Assembly: GCA_003508835.1 (NCBI GenBank)
Contig: PUFA01000007.1
Span: 21,491,001 to 21,555,000 of the forward strand
DNA from: Eonycteris spelaea
Lineage: Eukaryota; Chordata; Mammalia; Chiroptera; Pteropodidae
Length of the DNA: 64,000 bases
Direction: 5' to 3'
In this document: positions 23,311 to 36,300 of the stretch, in pieces
How positions within the stretch are numbered: the stretch's first letter is position 1
Layout: each line of letters starts with the position of its first letter
Position numbers and translations under genes: made by a program
The notes under the pieces: generated by a model
Database searches by the model: none
Told to the model about the DNA's origin: nothing
Seen by the model: only the letters and a program-made list of their open reading frames with translations

Positions 23311-25717
23311 TTATAAAAGTAAAAATATTTTTGTATTTGCACCTCGTTTCACTTTAGGGTGTATTAAAGGTATTAGAGAGACCTTACAGACAATGGAATT
23401 AGATGTTGTTTAATAGAGGAAAAATAATATGGAAAAAGGAAATAAATACCTAACATGAAGCCAGGGATGCAGTTAATTTGTGAAATGCATCCCCATTAGA
23501 TCCTGTTGCAAGAGGTGGGCCCCAGCAAATTCAACTCTGAGCTTCCTGATAGGTCAAGTAAAGAAGGAAATGCAGTGAGCTACAAACTCCAGAGCATCCA
23601 TTATATTAAAAATAGACCCACCACTCAGAAGTAGCCAGCTTTTATAAGACATGAAGTCAAAGAAACATTTCGCCCCTGGACCTTCTAAAAGGGGCAAGTT
23701 GGGAAAGAGACAATGTGTGTGTGGTGAGGATGACACTATCTCCCAGAGCCTTTGTGTATTTGAAATAAAGTCAAATGCCTAACCGTGACTCTCAGAGTGT
23801 TCAGCACATGGTAGGGACATAATAGGTGCCTACTCCCTTTCTTCCTCCTACTTCCTACGTCTTCTCTCAGGTACGAAGTGTCTGTGAGGTCTGCCATGTG
23901 TACGAACAGTCAGCTTTTCAATCATTCAGCAAATACTTATTAAACATCTATGGACCAGGTCCTGGGTGAGGCAAACATGGGAATCACCTTAAACCTAGTT
24001 AACATCTTCCCTGCTGTTCCCCGATCTTCAGCTTCAGAAGCTCTCTCCCACCCCTGCCACCCACCCTTTTGGGTCTCAGGGCTCTGCCTTCTCCCCAGCA
24101 GGCCTATAAACCCCAGGGAACCCTGCTCCTGTGGCTTCTCTCTCATTCCCCACATAGCTTCAGGCTGCTCCCTCCGACCACCACATTCATGGAGCTTAGC
24201 CACGTGCAAAAGCACAATTAATATTCCGCTCAGTCTCCCCCAGCCCTGCTGCCTATTGGAAGAAGATGGAAACCAGATTTGCAGCCGCACGCTCTGGCAT
24301 GGACGTGCACGGAGGGTGGGCCCGCTCCCAGCAGAGAGCTGGCATGTTGTCCTCCAGAGGCTCTCACACGTGCACGAATGACAGAAGCCCCGCATGCAGG
24401 CCCACACCTCCAGACACAGGATCGCCCACCCGAATGGTGTGTGCACGCACCGTTTGCACCATCGTAGGCTGTACACTCAGCTCCTGGCCGATCAATGACC
24501 AGAGAACACGTGCACATCTCACACACAAGACCCACATTTGTTTTCTGGGCGGTGAGAGATAATCATCGCGGTTCAGAGCTGCTAGGATGGAATTTGAGAG
24601 ACGATCCTGTCCAAAACCTTCGTTTTACTGGGAAGACTCTGAGGCCCTGGCTTAACGTTGACTGTTATCAGTCCCCACTGGAACTGAACTGTGTCTGGTT
24701 ACATTTTAACAAAGCCTTGGATTTAAATACCTGAGGCTGCCTCTCTGCTTCCTGGTGAGGAACGACTTCGGCTGCACCAGACTGGAGGTTTGGTAAACTG
24801 AGGCACAGGACGAGAGACTGGGGAAAGACTTGGCAAACCAGTAGATCATAGGCAGAGTTACGCCTCTGACTTTCCAGTCCCCTGCCCTTCCTCTTAGTTC
24901 CATATTTCGAGCTCTGCCAGCCCTGGTAGGGCAGGATTTTCAGGATAGTGTCCCCAACATCATGAGGACTCACCGAGGCAAGAGGAAAGGCTGGCTTTGT
25001 TGATTTCTCTACCTTGACTTTACACATAGGGAGCCAGGGGGAGGGAAAGCTGTATGCCTGAGTGTACGTCTTCGGGGTTGGAGTCGGCAGCCTAGGCTAT
25101 AGAGGCATCTGGAAGCAAGCAGTGTTGGCACAGGTGGTTTGAGGTAGAAGAAAGAAGGGTGAGTTCAGAGCAGGACTGAGAGCAAAGCAGGAAGCGGGTG
25201 GAGCTGCTCCCCAGGCGGCAGGCGGACAGAGGGCCAAGGGGCGGGCCCGCCTCCAGTCCAAGGATGGGACAGCAGAGAAGAAATTCAGGGAAAGAGAAGC
25301 TAAAATAATTACCAGGAAAAGGAGCTGGAAGGGAGGCGAGTGTTTTCTTAGTTCTTAAGGAACTTCGGTCTTCAGAGAATTTAAAAGGGAAAAAAAAATA
25401 TCTATCTTTAAAGCCTTTCTTCAAGGCAAGGTGGCTGGTGATTCACTAGCTGCTGAGGAAGGCCTTAAAAGGCCCGCCCCTCGGCTCCTGCTTCTCCCTG
25501 GTGAGCAAACCCAGGTCATCTGGGGTGAGTGGAAAGGACTCAGGGTGAGGAGACTGGAGGCCCAGATTTCAGTGTTATCTCTGCCCCATAGAAGCTGGGC
25601 AAGCTAAGGCAAGCCTCCTATGGCCCTGGGCCTTGGTTTCCTGTGAGATAAGGAGTGGGAAGTCATAAAAACTCTCTGAGCCTTGCTTTTCTCATCTGCA
25701 TATTGGGGACCACCATA

Positions 25718-25814
25718 ATATTATTGGTGTGTATGAGGGTGGGGGGCTTGGCTGGGGACCGCCACACTTTGACACCCCTGGATAGTCACTGCCTTTCATA
25801 CACACCAATAATAT
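25718..25814. repeat. Perfect 19-bp inverted repeat with 59-bp spacer
   Basis: The left arm at 25718-25736 starts ATATTATTGG and the right arm at 25796-25814 ends CCAATAATAT. The arms are exact reverse complements. The spacer is GC-rich. No terminal target duplication was seen. Confidence 0.9.
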
Positions 25815-26234
25815 CACATTTCATTGAATCTAATATGTTGTCAATTGTGTGATACACAGTTATTTAATGTACATTAAGAAGGAAAGAACATTGTCCATTC
25901 AACTATAACATAGCATTGATTATAAGACATATTCTGATTTTGGAGATGTTAAAATGTATATCAGAATCAGTGAATATGATACTTATTTCACAAGCGTCTT
26001 CCAATAATTAAACAAGATAATATAAATGAAGTATTTAGTGCCTGGCACAAAGCAAGTACTCGATAAATGTCGGGTATTTTTATGGTTTGGGGTGGAGCAG
26101 GGAAGGAACCATAGGCCAAGGTGTTAGAGAAGTGTGAGAGCCAAGGTCTGAAGCCCACCCCAACCCTCCTGTTAGGGAGCCACCCCAGGGACTTTGCATC
26201 TAGCCCCAGTGGGGGGCACAGGGAGAGTAGCCAT

Positions 26235-26257
26235 ACAGCCCAATTTAGGGAGCCACA
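26235..26257 (+). repeat. Copy 1 of a 23-bp exact dispersed duplication
   Basis: ACAGCCCAATTTAGGGAGCC plus three bases, identical to 26748-26770. Confidence 0.85.
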
Positions 26258-26710
26258 AGAGAACAAAGGGCTCCATCTGTGCCCCGGAAGTCAGCCTAAT
26301 CTCCAGGATGAATATGTTTTCATTTCTCAGAAGTTCCTGTTAGAGTGTGCCAAAGCCTTTTTCCCTTTACAAGCCAGGCAAACAAGGCAGGTTTACTTTG
26401 GGTGACCTTCTCATCACCACCACCAGGGCCTGCCTGTTGAATGTAAACACCCACCCATGCATCCTCCTGGAGGCTCCAGGCAGGAGCCTGGAAAATGAGG
26501 ATGCCAGGCCTCCTAAGGAGGCAGGTCCTGGACCTCACCCCCTCACCCACTTCCTGCCAGGCCCTGTCCTGGTAAGGGCACATTTGGCAGGCCCTTGGAG
26601 AGAACAGGACTGCATAGGTCATTAACCCTCTCTCGTTTTATAGATGTGACAGCTGAGGCCTAGAGAAAGGCAGTGACTATCCAGGGGTGTCAAAGTGTGG
26701 CAGTCTCAGC

Positions 26711-26750
26711 CAAGTCTCTCTCTCTCTCTCTCACACACACACCACACACA
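26711..26750. repeat. Compound TC-AC microsatellite
   Basis: A TC run passes into an AC run. The second copy of a 23-bp exact duplication begins at its 3' end (26748). Confidence 0.9.
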
Positions 26751-26770
26751 GCCCAATTTAGGGAGCCACA
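26748..26770 (+). repeat. Copy 2 of the 23-bp exact dispersed duplication
   Basis: Identical to 26235-26257 and embedded between two CA-rich runs. Confidence 0.85.
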
Positions 26771-27411
26771 CACATACACACATGCACGTGCACGCCCACA
26801 ACTCATACACCATCCCTGCTCACAGTTCAACCTGACAGGAGACTCTCTCTCCACCTGACCTTCAGTGTCTGGGAGAGCAGGAAGCTTATCTGTGTCTGTT
26901 CACTCCTGTGCGTCACTGCCTGGGTTGGGATGTCTATGCATTTCACTTCACAGCTGAAGCAGCTGCTGCTGGAGAGCAACAACCAGATGTTTCTAAGTCC
27001 CTAACAGGAGTAGCCACAGTCTGTGCTTTTCTTGACCTACAGCCTTTGGGGGTGTTTGCAGAACCAATCTTGGCCTCCTTCTCTTGCTCTTCAGGAACAG
27101 AGAAGGGGCCTGAAAGGGGCTGGGTTGTGGGACCAGGCTCAGCATGGCAGGAGGGAGCAGACCCTCCCTGTTGAATTAGAAGCCAGACCTAATTTCAGCT
27201 ATCTAATTTCCTCTCCCGGTAGAGATGATATAGGAGGGATGAGCTGCTACAGAAGGCTTCAGGTGGGCCTTCTAATCTGAACTGGCGCAATTCTTTTTGG
27301 TACTTAAATAGAATAGAGCATCAAGCCTCGGTATGACCATAACTATGGGGTTTGTGCAGGGCATTGGGGTTTTACATTCATCATCTCATTCTCATGCCCC
27401 TCCTAGTCTTT

Positions 27412-27490
27412 TTCTCTGTCTCTCTCTCTCTGTCTCTCTCTCTGTCTCTCTCTCCGTCTCTCTCTGTCTCTCTCTCTCTCTCTCTCTCCC
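27412..27490. repeat. CT/GTCTCT microsatellite
   Basis: About 78 bp of CT dinucleotides with periodic G interruptions, immediately 5' of an L2 fragment. Confidence 0.95.
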
Positions 27491-27499
27491 TACTTTCTC

Positions 27500-27815
27500 T
27501 CTACCTAGAATGCTGTCCCTACATTATACCCCAAAGCGATTCCAGTTCATGATTCAAGTCTTAGCTTGTACATCTTGTCTTCAGAGAGGAATTCCTTACC
27601 CACTCAGTCATGTTACACGATTCTATTTCCTCCATAGTCCTTACCACTATCTGAAATCATCTTAATTTTTTTTTTTTTTTTACCCAGGCTCTCCTCATTC
27701 ACTCTGGAACATACCTTCTTAATCACCACTGTGTCTCCAGTGTCTGGTGCTCAGTAATACCTGGTGCTAGGGACATAGATGCTCAATAATACTTGTAGAA
27801 TATGTGAATAAATCC
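27500..27815 (+). mobile_element. L2 LINE 3' end
   Basis: CTAGAATGCTGTCCCTACAT, CTTCAGAGAGGAATTCCTTA, TCTCCAGTGTCTGGTGCTCA and ATGCTCAATAATACTTG, preceded directly by a CT-repeat tract. Confidence 0.8.
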
Positions 27816-29639
27816 TCTGCCGTTCTCATCTTTGCTGGAGACTTTGCCATACCCTCATCCCAGAAAACCAGTGACCACGCTTCCTACTCCATGCCGGACT
27901 CTGCACTGCCCACTTCCTCTTCCCTCCTGCTCCCCACCCCTTCATCCTCAGGATTTTTCTTGGAAGATCCTGCCTCTCAGACTCCACAGGAGGTGCTGGA
28001 ACCAGAATGTCTCCCCAGGATTATTTTCAATGGTTTCCTGGGGTGTTCACCTGGGTAAGAATCAGGAAAGAGAGGACACTCTAATCCTATTTATCTAAAA
28101 CTGTATAATCTTCCCCAATCACTTAAATAGTGCCTGTGTCTCTAATTACAGAGCAGGCTGGGAGGAACACAGGCACAATTTCTAGCCAACCTCAGGCAGA
28201 CGGGCACTTTTGTTCCTTCTGGGGACTTGTAGGGACTCCAGCTCAGGAGTCAGGACTCCAGACACCTGCTGACACAGCTCACCCACCACAGACTGGTTTG
28301 TTCACCCAGCCAGAGACCACTACCCTTCCCAGAAAGGGATCAGCCACCTTCTCAGTGTTCAAATGTCCCCCGGTTGACCAGATGTGACACATTTCAGAAA
28401 AACAGCCATGGTCTCAGCACCCTAATTCTATCCACCACTGTTTTTAGAGTAAACTGATTTCTTTTGGGCCCAGCCTAACTTCTCAGAGTTGCATTGCTGG
28501 TAAACTGTCCCCAAAGCCTGGGCTCCATTCCCAGTTTCTCAGGAACAAACTCTCCAGGAAGCCTGGGAACTAACAGTCATGTGACAGCCTGGAGCATCCG
28601 AACTTCATTCTCCAGAACTATGTCAACTGGGTCAGGAGATGGGGGAAAGCCACATACCTGCTTGCCCGCCCACCGCAGGCAAGCAAACCGTTGCTATCTC
28701 AGCCTCACTGTGTGCCCTTCTCCTGCCCTGGCACTGAGACAGCTATTTCAGTGACATCTCTGGCTTAGCTGCAATGACATCTCTGCTTCTTAAAGACCTT
28801 TTGGCTCCTGAGCTAATTAAAAGCCCCAGACAGCAAGGATACACTTAATCCTATTAATGACTTCTGACCAGGAAACAGTGTGCCCAGCCCTCTGAGGGAG
28901 TGCCTTTCTGAACCACTTCCATTTGTTCAGGTGCCTGATGATTGTTTATCAGCCCTTTCAAGAGATTAAGCTGTAATCTGGAGCAGGCCACTTAGGTAAT
29001 GGATCAGGGGGCCTGGGAGTGTCCCATGACCATGGAGCATATAGCCAACCAGCATCTTGGCTCATGCAAACTCCACGGCCACTGTTCTCCAACTTCCTGC
29101 TCTTAAGAGCCATTAGGGGGACTTGATAATTGATGAGAAGAGGGATCCTTGCCTCATCTCTGCTGTTCACCTGCCCGTTTCACACACAGGAAAGATGGAT
29201 ACAGTCCTAGCTCTGCAGGATCCTTGAGTCCAATTAGGGTCATAGAACCATGAGCAAACAATGACAATAGCACATTAGACTCACCCCAATGGAGATAACC
29301 ACACCGTGATCTGTGAGTGTATAGTGGTGATAACTGCTTCAACCTGGGGGCCAAAGAAGGCTTCCTGGTGGAGGAGACACGTGAAAATCTCCCCGTTGAG
29401 GTCCGCTCAGGGGCCTGTGAGATGGAATTCTCTGACTTTAGATTTGGTTCAAGCTCTAGTATAAAGCTGGAAGAACGGAAATAACTCAGCTGGCTCATGA
29501 ACTTATGAGAGAGGGGTTGGCAAAGCCTTACCAAGATGTGGAGATTCCAGCAACACAATTATTGGCTCCAGGACGAATTTGCTTCAAGCCCGTATCTTGA
29601 GTATGTAGAGAAAAGAGATTGGCAAAGACTAGCTTGTCT

Positions 29640-30212
29640 CTTTAAAAGAGGAGGGACAATTCTTCGGGCCACTCCCTCTTCTCATTAATATGAAACTATT
29701 GTGAATATTGATGTGGGGGCGTGGCGCCCCGGCCAGCTGGGCTAACCGCCAGGGGTTCCCAGTTTCACAGAGAGAAAAGTGACAGAAGCCGAGCAGAGGG
29801 AGACGCAGAGAGAGCAGAGCGCTCGGCCGCCACCCACTCTCGGGGAGCGCTCAGCTCCCCCACCCCGGGCTCCCACCCTGTCTGGGGGGCTCCTCAAGCC
29901 CTCAGCCCCACTCCCGGGCTCCCCATGGAAGCCAGCTGTGTCCCCGGAGGAGCCGGAGGAGGAGGAGTCGGCTAAATGCCCGCGGTGTTCCCGGGGCTCC
30001 TGAGCCCAGCTCGCTGCGCGCAGCTGCCCTAAGGCCCTCGCGCCCCCTGCACCCCCTACCCCGCGTGCAGCCTCCGCCCGCCCTCCCCCGGGGCTTCGCC
30101 CCGGACCTGCCCCGCCCGCTTGCCAGTGCTCAGACAGGAGCTCTGGGCCTGGCGCGCCGCCGCCCTGGAGTAAGGGAAGCCCAGCCAAAGGGGGTCTCCG
30201 AAGCCAGCCGCG
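29640..30212 (+). promoter_or_regulatory. CREB3L1: CREB3L1 promoter, CpG island and 5' leader
   Basis: Base composition turns sharply GC- and CpG-rich at about 29715 and stays so past exon 1 to about 30330. An AT-rich stretch (ATTAATATGAAAC at about 29685) lies just upstream, followed by GGGGGCGTGG, a Sp/KLF-type box. No TATA box is seen, as expected for a CpG-island promoter with dispersed starts. The start site cannot be fixed from sequence. Two small upstream ORFs sit inside the likely leader. Confidence 0.75.
29925..30032 (+). promoter_or_regulatory. Two abutting upstream ORFs in the CREB3L1 leader
   Basis: An ATG at 29925 opens a 16-codon ORF that stops with TAA at 29973-29975. The very next triplet, 29976-29978, is an ATG opening an 18-codon ORF in the same frame that ends with TAA at 30030-30032. 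Both lie upstream of the main ATG at 30213, so if transcription starts before 29925 they could reduce or regulate main-ORF translation. Conservation of the arrangement is not known to me. Confidence 0.45.
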
Positions 30213-30314
30213 ATGGACGCCGTCTTAGAACCCTTCCCGGCCGACAGGCTGTTCCCCGGATCCAGCTTCCTGGACTTGGGGGATCTGAACGAGTCGGATT
30301 TCCTCAACAATGCG
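30213..30314 (+). CDS. CREB3L1: CREB3L1 coding exon 1 (residues 1-34)
   Basis: Begins at the ATG at 30213, which has G at -3 and G at +4, a strong initiation context. The translation starts [14 protein letters not shown] and ends DFLNNA, the conserved acidic start of the activation domain. The donor is GTAAGA at 30315 and the exon ends in phase 0. The exon sits at the 3' edge of the promoter CpG island. Confidence 0.96.
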
Positions 30315-33300
30315 GTAAGATGAAGGTCTGCGTCCCCCTTCCACCACTCCGCACCCCTCTTTGACGCTTGCCTGAGCCCCGAAAGATGGGGCTACACGTC
30401 GCTGGGCAGAAGCAGAGGAAGGGGCTCACTGCAGGGTCCCCCGAAGGGACACGTGCTTAGAACTCTGAGATTTGGTGACTAGATCCCTCGACACCTCCCT
30501 AGTCCCCAAGCCTGGTCCAGAGCCTCTGAGCTGGTGCCAGTGCGCACCGCTCCTGGGGGTGGGAGGGAGGGTCCATCGGTGGATGCAGGTCCCTCGCCTT
30601 CTAGGGGAAGGGGACGTCGAGGCGTTGAAGCTATCCGATTCTCAGATATGAGCTGGAGACACCAATTTTGCCCCAACCCGGGATTCCAGGACCAGGCTGG
30701 GCGCATAGTGGACCTGCGGCTGGTTCTCCGCTGGGAGGCGCACAGGGAAGTGTTCCGAGGGCCAGACACCCAATGCCCCTCGGGGGTGGGAGGCAGAGCC
30801 AGACCCAGGTTCCAAGTCAGACCCTTAAACTTAGGGGTGCCGCTGCGGCTACCCCAAAGTCAGACCTGAGATCCCCCCACAGCGAGGGACCTGACACTCA
30901 GCTGGTCAGAGCAGCACGGAGCGATCGCTCAAGACAGGAAGGTCTTTCTCCCCATCTCTGTGTCTCTGGGTCTGTTCTCTGTCCGCGCGTCTCGCTGACT
31001 TTGTATCTCTTTCCTTGACTGTCTCTGTCCCTATCCCTGGATTTGTCTTCTTTTTCTTTCTCCCCTTCCCTCCCTAAGGAAACGTGGCTTCTCTCTCTTC
31101 TTCTTTCCCTCCCTCTCTCAGGCTCAGCTGAGGGAGGGGCATGGGCTCAGTAACTGGGAAAATATATTTGGGTTCAGAAGGGCCTTCCCTGTTGAAACAT
31201 GGGCAGCTCGTAGGATCCCCCATGCAGTGACCCACCAGTCTGGGTGCACACACATACACACACACACAAACACACACACACAAACACACACACATCCAAA
31301 TATCATCTCAAGGGTCTCTGCTTGCTGACTTCTACCTACTGCAACTAATATAAACTTGGCCAGACAAGAGCCAAATGCATAGACTTAAAGGACTGGGTAG
31401 CTTGGACTTCCACCTACCTGTCCCTGGTCACTAGACTGACGGTAGGGAAACCAGCCACAGGATAGGAACCTAAGTCAGGGAGGCATGGGTATGAGGTCTC
31501 CTTGTCCTTCATTAGGCAAAGAGCTCAGTCACCATGCTCTCTGAGGAAGGCTCCTGGTCCCAGTCACAGGGAGCACACGCCAGCAGACAGGCCAGGTGGA
31601 GGAGGGGAGAGGGCTTGAACTGGTTGTGGGGAGAGCTGGGTTCTAGTCTTGCCTCCCACTGTGAGCCTGGGCCATGCCACCCGGCTCTGGGCCTCAGTTT
31701 CTTTGTCTATGAAATGCACAAAAGTTGGATCAGGTCTTTTTCAGGATGGCCTGGCACAGAGCCTAGGAATAAAGTGACAGGGATCTGGGCTCCACACGCC
31801 CCTCCGGAATTAATACCAGATACTGGTCAGATAGAGGAGGTCTGTTGGAGCTCGTACCCTTGCAGACAAGGGGCTTTGTGGAGACCTGATGTGAGGTTCC
31901 CTCACCCTCAGCAGCTCTCAGTTGGCCTTTCTTCTGAATGAACTCTGCCGCCTCCAGCCTCTTCCTGCTGCTCCATTCAGCCTTGCATCCCAGCTGCTCA
32001 TCTGGGCCTTAGTCCAGAGCAGGAAAGGAGGCATGATCAGACAGTGGTATCCAGCACTGGGACGGGGTAGGGAAAGCCCTGCTGGGGAAGTTCTTGACCT
32101 GGGGCCCAGGCCAGGCCAGGCCAGGCAGGGGGTGAGGAAAGGATTTCTAAGAGGAGGGAGAATGAACTCCTGGGCTGGGAATCGGGAAATTTGGTTCTAG
32201 CTGTACTTCTGCCACCAGCCAGCTGGGCAGTTCAGACGAGCAACTTTTCTTCCTCTGGGCCTTGGTTTCCTCGTCTGAAAATGGAGATATAGAACCTTCC
32301 CCATAGTGTTATTGTAGAGACTTAGTAACAAACTTAATTAAAGATTAACGTAGGGTGATGCCTGGCAGGTAAGTTTTCATAGTTAACTTGCTCCAGAGAC
32401 TAGATAGGGTGGCAGTAAGGACTACTCAGGTAGGGGTTGCTGTGTGACTTTGAGCAAGTCACTTTCCTTCTCTGTTGCTTACATTTAGATGTTTAAGGTC
32501 TCTTCCAGCTGGGACCCCATGCCAACCCCACCCCCAACTCCCTCTTCATTCTGCATGAGGATAGGAAAATATTTCCAGGGTTAAAGATCAAAAGGGATGG
32601 AGTCTGTGTGCTTCTCAGTCTGGAAGATAAAGAGTAGGGTATTCACTATCCTTCTGAAAAATCCAGATAAAGGCCATAAAGTCGCATGTGCTCTGTTGCT
32701 CTGTGCAAAAAGCAAACATCAATAAGTACGCTCACCCTGAACACTACTATGTAAGAAACACATATTCTCTTGGACAGAGACAGGAGAATAAGTAAGCAAA
32801 GTCAAGTCAAGTGTGCTTGGAAATGGCCAGAAGTACTTTATTTTTCCTTCTGTGGAGATATCTTCGTGCTATTGCAATCTTGTCTATGTGATTCTCAGAG
32901 AACCCCTCAGAAGGGGCTGCCCTTCCTGCCAGATGTGGGGGCCTCTCCTCTCCTCCCCACCCCACTCTCCTACAGTTCCCCACGTGGCCGCTCTAGAGCC
33001 CTCTTCCCTGTACTCTGTGATTCTTCAGCCCCCAGGCAGGTATGAGAGGATCTGGTGCTCAAGAAACTGGGATAAAGGACCAGAGGGAGAACAGGTTATG
33101 TCTCCAGATAGAGATTAGGTCTGTGTGCTTCTTGCCTCATTCCTCTAGCTAAGGGGAAGGGATGACTCTGGTTTCTGTAGAGGAAAAATGGCTTTAGATC
33201 CCAGAGAAGCCCCAGCTGGGAGGGTGTGGAGAGGAGGAGGAGGAAGAGTTCTGTTGTCTCAGAGGGGAGCAGCAGGAAGCTTGGAGGATGTTTGCCCAGC

Positions 33301-36300
33301 ACACTCATTCACCTCCCAGCAGCTGGGGAGGCCAGGTATGAGAATGATAGGAACCCAGGGACCAGCCCAGGAGAAAGGAGGTGTGAGGGCTAAGCCTGAT
33401 CATTGCTCACCAGCCCCAAGACTGGCTTCTCTTGAGCTAAATGGGGAAGCAGAGAACCACCATCACCACCATCCCAGGCTTGGGGGGATTTAGGGAGATT
33501 AGAGAAGTATGCGAGTTTGACTGTTCCTATGTCTGTGTGTGGGCCTTTCACAGCCTTTAAATGGGGAGGGGTGTGAGTGTGTGTGCTCATGCATGTTTCT
33601 CTTTAAATTCTCACCAACAGGAAAAAGGACCCAAGGGCCAAGGCACTCTGGTCTCAGAATAGAATCTACTAGAAAAGAACTAATGGAGAAAAACTAATGA
33701 AGGAGCCCAAATCTCAGGGCTCCTATTCAGGAAGAGAGACTCTCCCTGGATACCTACCTCTTTCTCCTCTAAAACACTGATTTGTTTGGGGCAGGGGGTT
33801 TTAATTTTGTTTTTGCTTCCCCTACTGGGATATGAGTTCCTTGAGAGCAGGGGTTTGTCTTGTCCGCTGCTGTATCCTCAGTGCCACACACAATGCTCAG
33901 CACAGAATAGGCCTCAACCAACCAGTGCTGAATGAATGAATGAATGAATGAATGGGAACCCAGGCCAGACCCCACATTTTATAGGGGGAGGAAAAAGGGT
34001 GCTTAAGCTCATTTACTTCCAGCCGCCAGAGTCCTGCAGCCTGCACTGTTTCTAAAATTCAGGAAGAGCTCTCCATGCTCACCAATGCGCTGTCATTGCC
34101 TTGAGCCTCCCCATCCTGCGTGGGGCATAGGCCCACAAGCCCCTGGTCCAGGACAGCCTAGAGCTGACTGAGCCACAGTAGATTTGACCTCATGGTTTAG
34201 GCCTCAGACTTTAAGCACTGGCTTCCATTTTCCCCAGTTTCTTCTTGTTCAAGTTGCTTTGAGACTCCTGGATCCCCAATCACCAACTTAAAACTAAGTC
34301 TTTCGGAGTCCTGCCTCAGGGCTTTGCACATGTTGTTCCTGACATCTAGAGCGTTTCCCTTCCGTTCTCTCCAACTCATCTTCCTCAGCTCAAATGTCAC
34401 CTCTTTAAAGAAGGCTCCCCAACCACCTCAATTGGGACCTTCTGTAAATTTTCTGTTTCAGTCCTTTGGTTTCTTCATAGCCCTTATCTAAGTTTGCAGT
34501 TATTGTATTGATTTATTGTCCATTTCCTCTGTGAAAAATCACATTCCATGAGAACAGACATCATGTCAGTTTTGTTCACTGTCAGAAACCTAGCACAGTA
34601 CCATGATACAAAATAGTGCATAATATAGTAAAATTCTACCATAAAGCAATAAGCCAAGTCCCAGTTTTCAATCATGTAAAATATGGAGTTATGCTATTAT
34701 AGGATCAATGAAAAACAATATTTTTAGTGAATCTGTACTATCATAAAAAGCACAAAAGTAAAGATTGTGAAAACTTACTGCCTGTAGCAAACCAAACTGA
34801 GAAAGTTCCCAAGGAGCATGAAGCAGTCAATTCTTTATCAACCCCACAGATAAGAGTTTTACCCACCTTTATTTGAGATGCGCCCCAGGCATAGGACAGA
34901 AGCCAAGGTTTGGTCACAGTGTAGTGGACTTTGCTCCATTTCAAAGATTTACTGTATTTGTAAAGAAAACTACTTCAGACCGGGACAATCCCTGTAAGGG
35001 AAAGGAGAGAATGGTTTTTTTAAAAAAGACAGGCCTGAGTATTCAAGAAGCATACTGATAATTCCAGAAGGGACCCTGAGGTTCTGGCCTGGCCCTGAGG
35101 GTGATGGAGGTGCTGGATCCCGGGAAGATGCTGTTTGTACCCTGATCCGCTCTGAGGTCCCTCCGGCTTCCCTGGGCCAGCTGGGGATTCATTTGGTTGT
35201 TCCTCAGTACACACATCTTGTCTTTTCATAACTGGGCACCAAAGGAGCACCTATGCCAGTCACTATACATAGTGACCTCTGGCTACTCGCAGCTAAATGA
35301 GAGAGACAGAGGGAAAGAGAAGAGGCACCACGATGGAGCACTGTGGGAGCCTGAAGAGGAGCAACCAGCTGAGCTGGAGGTCACAGAAGGTTCCTCAGAG
35401 GAGGCGACCTCCGCACCCTCCCTCCCCAATGTGTCCATCCAGACTGGAAAAGGAAGTACTGGAAAACATTTCAGCAGGAAGAGCTGAAGCTATGTCCCTT
35501 TTATTGAGATATCGTTGTCCCCTGTGCAGATGAAAAACTGAGAATTAGAGAAGAGGGGACATCTTAACTTTGTTCTTGGGGCTGGGGTCCCATGAAGTGA
35601 GTCAAAGGAGGGCAGAACTGTCTTCTCTTCTGCTCTTGTACTGTTGTGAACTTTGCTCTCTAGAGGAAGGAAAGTTTGGGATATCAGATATGAGAGGGGC
35701 CCCACCTTCATCCTCACCCCCTCCTACCCTTGGGGTACTGTGGTCACCTAGAGAGTTAGAAGCAGAGCGAGCCGGTTACCTGGCCAGTGAGAGGAGAGGC
35801 CCCACATCCCATCCAGTGCCCTCTCCTCATGCTCACCCTGGGATGCTGCTCCCTTGCCCACCTGGAAACTCAGACCTTTGCTCTCTGCAGCTCCCGGGAC
35901 TCCCCATCTGGCCTAGCTACGTGGCTTCTGTGCCAGGAGAGAGGAAGATGAAGGCCATCCTGCTTTGTGGCTTCCCTCCCCATTTCATGTGCCCCCCATA
36001 AGTCTTGGTACTGAGGCCCTCCCAGAGCATCCCTCTCTAGGGCCTGGCTTGCCCTTGAACCTCCCTCAAGAAACCAGCTCCAGATGCTAGAGAACAGGCT
36101 GTTCTTCTGGAAGTCTCAGCACTCCAGGGGGCAGGATGGAGGAGGAAGATTTGGGTGGAGTTATCGTCAAGACTATGAGCATTGCTCTGGCTGGAACACT
36201 ATGTAACCCCCTTGAGCAGACTAAGGGAAGCCAGAGTTAAGTGGCAGGACACTTGACCAGACTAGGGAGAAGGTAGGGGTGGGGGTACCTGGTTCAGAAG

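Larger units (their letters stand above)
1..29639. other. Intergenic region upstream of CREB3L1, no protein-coding gene recognised
   Basis: Both strands were read for recognisable proteins and none was found. The open frames here are short, lack family features and often fall in repeats. Recognised contents are listed separately (MIR, L2, L1, MaLR LTRs, simple repeats, 5S pseudogene, CpG island). Stretches where I see nothing nameable include about 430-3100, 4270-5530, 8750-9460, 10950-12350, 15230-16680, 22160-23200, 23320-26700 and 27820-28740. Confidence 0.7.

Noticed and set aside
29721..29975. 84-codon frame in the promoter CpG island
   Set aside because: Its upstream ATG probably precedes transcription start and its composition follows GC content. 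Only the 3' 16-codon uORF is kept as a possible regulatory feature.
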